Below, one piece after another: positions 48,288 to 55,384 of a stretch of 55,384 nt of DNA; position 1 is the first letter of the stretch, and each line of letters opens with the position of its first letter. Under the pieces are notes generated by a model. It saw only the letters and a list, made by a program, of their open reading frames with translations. It was not told where the DNA came from and did not search any database. Source of the stretch: Bacteroidota bacterium (GTDB lineage Bacteria; Bacteroidota; Ignavibacteria; Ignavibacteriales; Ignavibacteriaceae); assembly GCA_022708025.1 (NCBI GenBank), contig JAKIZM010000017.1, positions 1-55,384 on the forward strand, written 5' to 3'. A program made the position numbers and the translations under genes.

Positions 48288-49001
48288 CTATCCAGCCAGA
48301 TTGTCCAGCAGCATAAAATTCTTTACAGCTTTTGAATTTACTTTTTCAAAATTCTTTGGCTCATATTCACATATTTCAACCAAAGGACAAATTGAACATA
48401 ATGGTTTTTGTGCCTTGCAGATTTCTCTTCCAAGCCTGATTAAATTAGTATGAAATGAATGTGCGGTTCCTTCCGGTAATTTATTCAACAGTGCATAAAA
48501 AGTTTTTTCCGGATTATTCGTTTTGACTAATCCAATCCGGTTCAATGTACGATGAACATGTGTATCAACCGGACAAATATTTCTGTTAAGTGAAAAAAGT
48601 AGTACACAACTTGCTGTTTTTACTCCAACTCCGTTAAACGAAGTTAACTCATTCAGAATATCTTTATCCGAATGCTTCTTTATATAATTTAATGATACTT
48701 TTTTATGATTTTTTTTCAATGAATTTAAAAGTTGATATATCGCTTTGGATTTTTGCTTGCCAAGCCCCGCTATTTTAATATATTTTTCAATCTGAACAGG
48801 TTTTAAATCAGATAACTCGTCCCAGCTTTTGAAATTATCTCTCAGATTTCTATAAGCTTTATATGAATTGTTATCATTTGTGTTTTGTGATAAGATCGTA
48901 CCTATGATTGTGTCTAAAGGCTCCGGACTTCTTTTTGATTTCGGAGGCACTCCAAAATGTTCTATTAACAGATCGTTTATTTTTTTTATTTTCTTTTTCA
49001 T
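48288..49001 (-). CDS. nth: Endonuclease III-type DNA glycosylase/AP lyase
   Basis: The enzyme removes oxidised pyrimidines and nicks the abasic site. The 237-residue protein has the helix-hairpin-helix with lysine K128 in NGVGVKTAS and D146 in PVDTHVHR, 18 residues apart as in E. coli. The C-terminal [4Fe-4S] cysteines are in CKAQKPLCSICPLVEIC (C-x6-C-x2-C-x5-C). It is slightly longer than the E. coli form because of both ends. It is divergent from the mutase gene at 49065 with 63 bases between the starts. Confidence 0.94.
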   Translation of the reverse strand: MKKKIKKINDLLIEHFGVPPKSKRSPEPLDTIIGTILSQNTNDNNSYKAYRNLRDNFKSWDELSDLKPVQIEKYIKIAGLGKQKSKAIYQLLNSLKKNHKKVSLNYIKKHSDKDILNELTSFNGVGVKTASCVLLFSLNRNICPVDTHVHRTLNRIGLVKTNNPEKTFYALLNKLPEGTAHSFHTNLIRLGREICKAQKPLCSICPLVEICEYEPKNFEKVNSKAVKNFMLLDNLAG

Positions 49002-49064
49002 ATTAACTGATGTTACAAAGATTTTTTATTAATGCTATTTTAGTATAAATATTTTGGAGTTTTA

Positions 49065-50420
49065 ATGTCAACACTTATGGTAAGCATTTCCGGTATCAGG
49101 GGAATTGTTGGTGACGGACTCGATCCTGAAGTTATTGTTAAATACACAAATGCATATTCAAAATTTATTGGCAGCGGCAAAGTCATTGTCGGAAGAGATG
49201 CGCGGATTACAGGTGAAATGGTAAATCAGATTGTAACCGGAACACTGCTTGCAAATGGTTTAGATGTAATTGATATAGGAATTTGTCCTACTCCAACTGT
49301 TCAGTTTACTGTTAAATCATTAAATGCTGACGGCGGAATTGCAATTTCTGCCAGCCATAATCCAAATGAATGGAATGCATTGAAACTGCTGAATAGCACC
49401 GGACAGTTTATGTCCCCAGATCAACATGAGAAAATGAAAACATATCTGAGCGATAATCCATCTTATAAAAGCTGGGATAAGATTGGTAAAAGAACAGTGT
49501 TATCTGATGCAATTAAAAATCATGTAGATGCAATTCTTAATCTTCCGATTATAAATGTTGATGAAATCAGACGGAAAAAATTTAAAGTAGTTGCTGATTG
49601 CGTAAATGGTGCCGGAGCATATTGCATTCCGGATTTACTAAAATCTTTTGGATGTGAAGTAATCGAACTCAATTGCGAAAAGACAGGTATCTTTCCACGT
49701 CTGCCTGAACCATTACCTGAAAATTTAACTGAAACAATGAAAGCAGTAAGAACACATAAAGCAGATTTTGCAGTTGTTGTTGATCCTGACGTTGACAGAC
49801 TTGTTTTGATTACAGATAAAGGGGAACCTTTTATTGAAGAAAATACTGTAACAATTGCAATTGATTTTGTGTTGAGTAAAACAAATGGTAATGTGGCAGT
49901 TAATCTTTCCACCAGCAGATCTGTTGATGATATTGCAAAAAAATATAATTCATTTTGTTATCGCTCGCCTGTCGGTGAAGCAAATGTTGTAAAAAAAATG
50001 AAGGAAGTAAATGCTGTAATCGGAGGTGAAGGAAGCGGCGGAGTAATTTATCCGGCATTACATTATGGAAGAGATGCTTTAGTCGGTATTGCATTAGTAC
50101 TGCAATATCTAACTGATTCAAATCTTAAATTATCAGAAATAAAGGATAGACTTCCGCAATATTATATCTCAAAAAAGAAAATAGATTTGAATAAAATTTC
50201 ACCTGATTCAGTATTAAATAATTTAATTAAAAAATATTCATCGTATAAAATAAATACCGAAGATGGTCTGCGAATTGACTTTGATGATCACTGGGTTCAT
50301 TTCAGAAAATCGAATACAGAACCAATTATAAGAATAATAACTGAGTCCGGTTCACAGTCTTTTTCTGAGGAGTTATCCGAAAAATATTTTGATGAGATAA
50401 AAAGCTTAATGAAGCTTTGA
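49065..50420 (+). CDS. glmM: Phosphoglucosamine mutase/phosphomannomutase family
   Basis: Enzymes of this family move a phosphate between C6 and C1 of a hexose or hexosamine. The 451-residue protein has the phosphoserine S97 in ISASHNPNEWNALK, the metal loop DPDVDRL near 236-242, the sugar loop GEGSGGVIYPALHYGRD, and the phosphate loop RKSNTEPIIRI at the end. The length and the SASHNP form favour glucosamine mutase, but phosphomannomutase cannot be excluded. TTTGGAG precedes the ATG. Its 3' end overlaps the end of the leftward DUF58 gene by 15 bases. Confidence 0.9.
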   Translation: MSTLMVSISGIRGIVGDGLDPEVIVKYTNAYSKFIGSGKVIVGRDARITGEMVNQIVTGTLLANGLDVIDIGICPTPTVQFTVKSLNADGGIAISASHNPNEWNALKLLNSTGQFMSPDQHEKMKTYLSDNPSYKSWDKIGKRTVLSDAIKNHVDAILNLPIINVDEIRRKKFKVVADCVNGAGAYCIPDLLKSFGCEVIELNCEKTGIFPRLPEPLPENLTETMKAVRTHKADFAVVVDPDVDRLVLITDKGEPFIEENTVTIAIDFVLSKTNGNVAVNLSTSRSVDDIAKKYNSFCYRSPVGEANVVKKMKEVNAVIGGEGSGGVIYPALHYGRDALVGIALVLQYLTDSNLKLSEIKDRLPQYYISKKKIDLNKISPDSVLNNLIKKYSSYKINTEDGLRIDFDDHWVHFRKSNTEPIIRIITESGSQSFSEELSEKYFDEIKSLMKL

Positions 50421-51314
50421 TCTTTTCTGAATATAGCTGAATAATGCTTTATCAAACGGTGTTGAAGTATCGATCAGATTATAATCAAAATTCGAATTCA
50501 GACATTCCCGTTTAATTCTCTTAATAAATTCATTCATTGCTTCCTGATAAGCTTTCTTAATATGAAATGGTTGAGTTATCAGTTCTTCATTGGTTTCCAG
50601 ATCTTTAAATATAGCATCTTTACTAAAACCAAAAGTTCTTTCCATCGGATCTAATATCTGAAAAATAATTACTTCATTTTTTTGATGAGAAAAATGTTTA
50701 AGTGCTTTAATAACGCTGTCTATATCATCAAAAAAATCCGATATAATAATTATCAGTCCGCGTCTCTTTATTTTTTCTGCTATCTGAGTTAAAGCTGCCG
50801 CAGTATTAGTGCTTGTTGAAGGACTAAGCACAGCAAGTTCCTTCAGGATCAGATGCAAATAACTGTATGATGATTTTGCCGGAAGAAACGTATTAAGTTT
50901 ATCTGAATAAATTGCCAGACTTACCGCATCCTGTTGTGTTATCATCAGATAAGTTAAAGCAGCAGCAAGTGTTGCAGCATAATCAAGTTTTGATATTTTT
51001 TTATCGGAAGCATAACTCATTGATTTGCTGTTATCAAGAATCAAATGACATTTTAGATTAGTTTCTTCTTCGTATTGCTTAATAAAATATCTGTCGGTTT
51101 TGCCAAATACACGCCAATCAACATTTCTAAGATTATCACCTTGCATATATGGGCGGTGCTGCGAAAATTCAACACTAAAACCATGATACGGACTTTTATG
51201 CAGCCCTACCATAAATCCTTCAACAACCATTCTTGCTCGCAGGTCTAGATTTTTAATCTTGGAAATTATCTGAGGATTTAAAAATTCCAGATATTCAGTT
51301 GATGATTTAATCAA
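50406..51314 (-). CDS. DUF58/VWA-like protein
   Basis: The 302-residue protein has the DUF58 core GDNLRNVDWRVFGKTDRYFI near residue 75, followed by a von-Willebrand-type fold with CHLILDNSKSMSY (a DxSxS metal-site pattern) and IIIISDFFDD. Such proteins often neighbour MoxR ATPases and act in envelope or complex assembly, but no MoxR gene is in this window. It has no signal peptide. Its start overlaps the stop of the TPR lipoprotein gene by four bases, so the two are co-translated. The 3' end overlaps the mutase gene. Confidence 0.9.
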   Translation of the reverse strand: MIKSSTEYLEFLNPQIISKIKNLDLRARMVVEGFMVGLHKSPYHGFSVEFSQHRPYMQGDNLRNVDWRVFGKTDRYFIKQYEEETNLKCHLILDNSKSMSYASDKKISKLDYAATLAAALTYLMITQQDAVSLAIYSDKLNTFLPAKSSYSYLHLILKELAVLSPSTSTNTAAALTQIAEKIKRRGLIIIISDFFDDIDSVIKALKHFSHQKNEVIIFQILDPMERTFGFSKDAIFKDLETNEELITQPFHIKKAYQEAMNEFIKRIKRECLNSNFDYNLIDTSTPFDKALFSYIQKRSKLH

Positions 51315-51814
51315 TTTTTTGCTGACTGTTTTTTATTAATAATATCGCTTGGATCCAATCCCATTATATCAAGAGATTGCTGAACAATATTTGCATATTT
51401 ATGATCAGGATATTTTTCTAAAAAAAGATTATACATCCTTGTAGCCTTATCAAAATTCCTAAGCTCATTATCATAAATAAAACCACTTTGAAATAATGAC
51501 AGAGGCGCTTCATCGCTTTCCGGATATTTTTCATAGACAGAATAATATATTTCTGCAGCTTTGTTAGATGATTCATTATAACTTACTCCATCTATAAGAT
51601 GCTGTTCATACAATGCTGCTATCTGCATTATTGATTTTGGAGCTATCTTGCTATCGGGATATTCTGTAATTAAACTCTCAAATCCTTTGATTGCTTCAGT
51701 GTATTTCTTTTCTTTTAATAAATTATCAGCTTTATTAAAATATTCCTGATCACTTGTTTTGGAACAAGCAGTAATTAAAACAATAGCCAGTAAAGAAAAA
51801 GATAATATCTTCAT
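51311..51814 (-). CDS. TPR-repeat lipoprotein, BamD-like
   Basis: The 167-residue protein has a lipobox LITAC and is lipid-anchored. The body has tetratricopeptide repeats: YFNKADNLLKEKKYTEAIKG, FESLITEYPDSKIAPKSIMQ and MYNLFLEKYPDHKYANIVQQ, with the A/Y-P-D-S pattern seen in BamD/YbgF relatives. It is shorter than BamD, so a different role is likely. It overlaps the DUF58 gene by ATGA and follows a terminator of the next upstream gene. Confidence 0.85.
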   Translation of the reverse strand: MKILSFSLLAIVLITACSKTSDQEYFNKADNLLKEKKYTEAIKGFESLITEYPDSKIAPKSIMQIAALYEQHLIDGVSYNESSNKAAEIYYSVYEKYPESDEAPLSLFQSGFIYDNELRNFDKATRMYNLFLEKYPDHKYANIVQQSLDIMGLDPSDIINKKQSAKN

Positions 51815-51892
51815 TAAAATCCTTTAATAAAATTTAACTCAGGCAAAGTTATCAAATGCTGATTGAACAAACAATTCAGGATTATGTAAATA

Positions 51893-51923
51893 AAAAAGCC
51901 CCGCTTACATAACGGGGCTTTTT
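51893..51923 (-). terminator. Terminator of the 986-residue T9SS protein gene
   Basis: AAAAAGCCCCG and CGGGGCTTTTT form a perfect 11-base stem with a 9-base loop, flanked by A and T runs. It lies 22 bases after the stop of the minus-strand gene at 51945 and separates it from the TPR lipoprotein gene. Confidence 0.92.
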
Positions 51924-51944
51924 ATCAAACAAAATATAAGAGAA

Positions 51945-54905
51945 TTATTTTGTCAATAACATCTTCTTTACAGATATAAAGCTGCTCCCATCAACTCCTC
52001 TGGCTTCCAGTTTATACATATAAACTCCGGAGCTAAGTTGTGAAGCATTAAACACAGCAGTATGCTTTCCTGCTTCAAGATTCTCATTTACCAGTGTGGT
52101 TATTTCCTGACCAAGAATATCAAATATTTTTAAGGTTACTTTTGAATCAACTTTGAGCTGGTAGTTTATATTTGTAGTTGGGTTGAACGGATTCGGGTAG
52201 TTTTGTTCCAATGCAAATACTGCAGGAGCAATTACTTCTGCTTCTATCACATCTGAATAACTGAATGTGCCGTTTAGATCAACTTGTTTTAATCTGTAAC
52301 TATAGGTACCAACTTTCAAGCCCTTATCAATATATGAATAAGCGTGAGCTTCAGTTGTTGTGCCAAAACCCTTAACAAATGTTATTGGCACAAATCCTTT
52401 ACCATCATCTCTCTGAATTTCAAATCCCTGATTGTTTGTTTCAGTTGCAGTTATCCAGCTTAATTCAACTTCGTTAACAGATCCTTTAGCTGTAAATGAA
52501 GTCAATTCTACCGGAACAAAGTCCCAGGCATAAACATATACGTTATCAACTACCCAAAACCAGTGCCAACCTGGTTGAACTGATCTGAATCTTAGCTTAA
52601 AAGCTTTATTTGCAACATACGATGATAAATTAACTACTTCGTGAGTGTTTCTTTTATCTACACCCAAAACCTGCCAGACAACTGTCCAGGTTGTTCCGCC
52701 ATCTGTACTAACTTCAACATAACCTTCATCAGTGGCATTTAACATCATGAAATCATTATCAAATTCCAATGAAACACTTTCATAGTATGATGCATCCAAT
52801 GTACTGATAATTGTTGCAGAAGATAACAGACTGGAACCTGATCCACACTCATCAACATCTGCAGCTAAAACTCCTCCTGATGATGTAGCCGGTAATGTAT
52901 AAAGATTTGGATATGGAGGAAAATAAATTAACCAAACACACGTTCCGCCATTATTTGTAATATCCCATAAACCTAAACCATTTTCAAATTCGTCCCAGAA
53001 GAGTGTTACTATGTTTGGATCCATCTGAGTTTTAAATTTCCAGGTTACCCCTGGCGTTGTTCCGTTTGCATTAATTTCATTAACTCTCCAATAATATTCA
53101 GTGCTATAGTTCAGTGGTGTAGGAGCATTTACTGAGCTAACGAGTGAACCTGAATGTATAAGCTGCAAATTACCTTGTGTACCAAACCAGACTTCATTAG
53201 AAGTAGCACCGCTTGGATTAGTCCAGCTAAGAACTAAATTAGTACTTGTGACATTCTTTGCACCATCTTCAGGATTCGGATTAGTTGCTTTACCGGGACC
53301 TGGAGCAATTTGTCCTATACACAAATCATCCCAGTGGATCCAATTTATATTATATGAATATCCTTCATACCATATCTGAATCTGTGCATTATCAGAACCT
53401 GTAGCTGGTGTAGTAAAATTACCTGTAATTGTAGTTGCACTAATACTGGATGTTGGATCTACCAGTTGATATAATATTTGTTCAGTTACGCCGCCATCAT
53501 AAGTTATACTTACTGTTATTGTTCCACTTGGATTTGTGTAATAACTTAAATAAAATTTAAATGAAAAGGATGATGCAGTATTATTTAATAAATTTAGTGG
53601 TGCTGATCTTATCAAGGATTTTCCGGTAAATGAGGGATTATAATACATTCGTAATTCGGGGGGTGTTCCTCCTGTTAATGAAGAATTATTTGCTGACCAG
53701 TTTGTCATTCCCATCGGTCCTACGATAGTCCAGTCGCTCAGATCATTAAATGGTTCACAATATTCTATGTAATTAGGATCTTGTACAGTTCTGAAGGACC
53801 AGGTTGCTGAATTTTCACAAGTATCAATTTTATTAATAACTTTCCATTGATAGTTAGTAAAATAATTTAATGTACCGGGTACTGCCCATTGAGTTATTGG
53901 TGCACCTGAATAAACAGAAGTCATATTACCGGCAGGCCCAAACATAACTTCCACTGACGTTGGTGGTACAGTTCCGTTTCCACCATTTGACCAACTTAAA
54001 GTAACTCCTGTAATAGGAACATCTACTGCACCGCTTGCCGGATTAGGATTTACAGGCGTTTGCACAGGACAAGGTGGCCCGTACATAGTGTTTGTATGAA
54101 ACGGAGCGACCTGTTCCATTCCCCAATCAACAATTAAAGTTGTCATACCTGTAGCGGGATTCATTGTTCTTAACTGACCGGTGGTAGTAGTATTATTGAA
54201 AGCGCTTAAATAAATTGTACTTGTTTCATAATCATAGCTCATACCTTGTCCGTAATTAGCATCAAAACCTAAAGGACCTAATACAGTTGCTGCTCCAGTA
54301 GATACATTAATTGTATAAGCATTGTCTCCACCAACGTCATAAGCATAACAAACACCATCAGCATCAAAACATAGATCAATCATCATATTACTTGCACTAA
54401 GGGGACCTATTAATGTTGCAGTTAATGTAGATAGATCAAATACGTAGAAATTATTACTGGTTATAATATAATAATTTCCATCAGCCGGATTATACGAAAT
54501 ACCATTTGGACCATCAGCATCAAGCCCGGTAATATTACCTACTAAGGTCATTGAACCTGTGGTCGGATCGAACTGGTATAATTGATCAGGCGGACCAATT
54601 ACAGTTACATAATACTCTCCGGTTGGTGTTTTAACCATTGAAGATGCAAAACCCGGATCTGTCCATCCTGCTAAATTTGTAAAAGGGGTACCAGCAGGAA
54701 GTGGAAAAGAAATAGTTTGCGAAGCCTGGCTTGCAAAACCAAAGGCTTCAGTAGCATCTATTGGCAGAAAATTAATTACCCGGTGAGTGTCCATCGGTTT
54801 TGCATGAGGAATACGCCCAGTTGAATTATGGATTTCCTGAGCAAATGAGACTGAAAAAGCAAAGGCGAGCAAAAGAACCATTAAAAGCTGAAAAGTCTTT
54901 TTCAT
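51945..54905 (-). CDS. Large T9SS-secreted beta-propeller/fibronectin protein
   Basis: The 986-residue protein has a signal peptide (AFAFSVSFAQ). A beta-propeller-like region lies at about 75-270 (LYQFDPTTGSMTLVGNITGL, FYVFDLSTLTATLIGPLS). Fibronectin-like domains with NPNPASGAVDVPITGVTLSW and ATNPNPEDGAKNVTS, jelly-roll-like parts and FVPVELTSFTAKGSVNEVEL follow. The C-terminus is a T9SS sorting domain (LEQNYPNPFNPTTNINYQL ... FISVKKMLLTK). No enzyme motif is seen; it is probably a surface adhesin or binding protein. AAAGGAG precedes the ATG. A terminator follows, so it is a single-gene unit. A second protein with the same kind of tail follows upstream at the window edge. Confidence 0.88.
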   Translation of the reverse strand: MKKTFQLLMVLLLAFAFSVSFAQEIHNSTGRIPHAKPMDTHRVINFLPIDATEAFGFASQASQTISFPLPAGTPFTNLAGWTDPGFASSMVKTPTGEYYVTVIGPPDQLYQFDPTTGSMTLVGNITGLDADGPNGISYNPADGNYYIITSNNFYVFDLSTLTATLIGPLSASNMMIDLCFDADGVCYAYDVGGDNAYTINVSTGAATVLGPLGFDANYGQGMSYDYETSTIYLSAFNNTTTTGQLRTMNPATGMTTLIVDWGMEQVAPFHTNTMYGPPCPVQTPVNPNPASGAVDVPITGVTLSWSNGGNGTVPPTSVEVMFGPAGNMTSVYSGAPITQWAVPGTLNYFTNYQWKVINKIDTCENSATWSFRTVQDPNYIEYCEPFNDLSDWTIVGPMGMTNWSANNSSLTGGTPPELRMYYNPSFTGKSLIRSAPLNLLNNTASSFSFKFYLSYYTNPSGTITVSITYDGGVTEQILYQLVDPTSSISATTITGNFTTPATGSDNAQIQIWYEGYSYNINWIHWDDLCIGQIAPGPGKATNPNPEDGAKNVTSTNLVLSWTNPSGATSNEVWFGTQGNLQLIHSGSLVSSVNAPTPLNYSTEYYWRVNEINANGTTPGVTWKFKTQMDPNIVTLFWDEFENGLGLWDITNNGGTCVWLIYFPPYPNLYTLPATSSGGVLAADVDECGSGSSLLSSATIISTLDASYYESVSLEFDNDFMMLNATDEGYVEVSTDGGTTWTVVWQVLGVDKRNTHEVVNLSSYVANKAFKLRFRSVQPGWHWFWVVDNVYVYAWDFVPVELTSFTAKGSVNEVELSWITATETNNQGFEIQRDDGKGFVPITFVKGFGTTTEAHAYSYIDKGLKVGTYSYRLKQVDLNGTFSYSDVIEAEVIAPAVFALEQNYPNPFNPTTNINYQLKVDSKVTLKIFDILGQEITTLVNENLEAGKHTAVFNASQLSSGVYMYKLEARGVDGSSFISVKKMLLTK

Positions 54906-55317
54906 AATTAAGATCTCCTTTATTTATTTAAGATAAGTTAATTAAGAACCGAACTAACATTCAGCAGATTAGTAACAGCTTAGGATTTGTTAGTTAATTG
55001 TTTTTTTATGCCCTCACATTATTTAAAACAATAAATCAGAATTTTAATGCAGCAACAAGATTACTTTGTAATGAAGTTATTTAAACTCTGAAATATTTAG
55101 ATTTACTTGATTTGACAATTAAATATTAATCAAAATATTTATTTGAGTCAAGTATTATCTAACTAAATAATTTTTTTTCACAAAATTTTAAAAACATAAC
55201 TGATTTTTATGAAGCTTCTCGTTATAAACTTTATTTTAATTTTAGTTGTTTTTAGCAATAAAAAAGCCAGCCCTTAATTCAGAGCCGGCTTTTATTAAAG
55301 ATACTATCTTTCCAATA
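54906..55317. other. Intergenic region upstream of the 986-residue protein
   Basis: This AT-rich 412-base gap holds the promoter region of the leftward T9SS gene and the terminator of the next gene (55262-55294). I see no coding frame, no exact TAnnTTTG element and no repeat. Confidence 0.5.
55262..55294 (-). terminator. Terminator of the cut-off T9SS gene
   Basis: AAAAGCCAGC and GCCGGCTTTT pair with one mismatch around an ~12-base loop and lie 24 bases after the stop codon at 55318 on the minus strand. T-runs fit a Rho-independent terminator. Confidence 0.75.
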
Positions 55318-55384
55318 TTACTTGGTTAATATCATCTTCTTTGTGGAACTGAATTTCTGTCCATCGATACCATCGGCATCTAAA
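55318..55384 (-). CDS. C-terminal end of another T9SS-secreted protein (cut by window edge)
   Basis: On the minus strand the last 21 codons read DADGIDGQKFSSTKKMILTK in outline, followed by TAA at 55320-55318. This closely matches the end of the 986-residue protein (RGVDGSSFISVKKMLLTK), which is the last strand of the T9SS sorting domain. The gene begins outside the window, so its other domains are unknown. The two genes are probably paralogous cargo genes in tandem. Confidence 0.8.
   Translation of the reverse strand, partial: LDADGIDGQKFSSTKKMILTK

Overview
The window is low-GC bacterial DNA with no rRNA, tRNA, CRISPR, transposase or phage gene that I can see. Several traits point to the Bacteroidota/Chlorobiota/Ignavibacteriota group, most likely an Ignavibacteria-type genome. 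Secreted proteins carry type IX secretion (T9SS) tails with the NYPNPFNP motif. There is a PorV/PorQ-family protein, a SusC-like TonB receptor, a complex I operon without nuoEFG, a separate atpDC pair, and promoters of the TTG-N20-TAnnTTTG form. The assignment is inference from gene content, not from a marker gene.

Layout. 1-54 is the start of a leftward gene resembling alanine racemase. 541-1758 is a secreted HEAT-like protein flanked by a 26-bp direct repeat. 2136-12390 is nuoABCDHIJKLMN (11 subunits, no NADH-input module), read from a clear Bacteroidota-type promoter. 12460-15070 is an iron-sulfur/oxidative-stress group: an IscR-like Rrf2 regulator with an IscR type-1-like operator over its own promoter, a small unknown protein, a HesB/IscA-like protein lacking its first cysteine, a superoxide dismutase with two plausible starts (Tat-exported or cytosolic), and a LON-substrate-binding-domain protein.

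15101-22385 (minus strand) is a rearranged type I restriction-modification locus in the order hsdR, GxxExxY protein, hsdS, fic, hsdM. Two near-identical palindromes 40 bp apart precede fic-hsdM. The locus is full of small repeats: 9-bp CTTAGTGNN arrays sit in frame before both hsdS specificity domains and supply the hsdR stop codon, and a double-hairpin element is inserted in frame in hsdR.

22645-24464 is atpDC. 24614-38889 is a long minus-strand block of surface proteins: two T9SS-tailed proteins with OB-like domains (one with two phospholipase-D-type HxK motifs), another large secreted protein, two lipoproteins, a TonB receptor and a PorV/PorQ protein. It looks like one export and surface-processing locus, possibly acting on nucleic acid. 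39154-44434 is a 2-oxoacid dehydrogenase operon (lpd, fused E1 alpha-beta, E2 with two near-identical lipoyl domains).

45164-47603 (plus) is a pair of lipoprotein genes: a roughly ten-haem cytochrome c and a double-rhodanese protein, ended by a strong terminator. The remainder holds bacterioferritin, endonuclease III, a phosphohexosamine mutase, a DUF58 protein, a TPR lipoprotein, a 986-residue T9SS protein, and the cut-off tail of another T9SS protein at the right edge.

The most interesting points are the Fic-containing type I RM locus with its operator-like palindromes and in-frame repeats, the IscR-like regulon, the double-start SOD, and the cytochrome-rhodanese pair.
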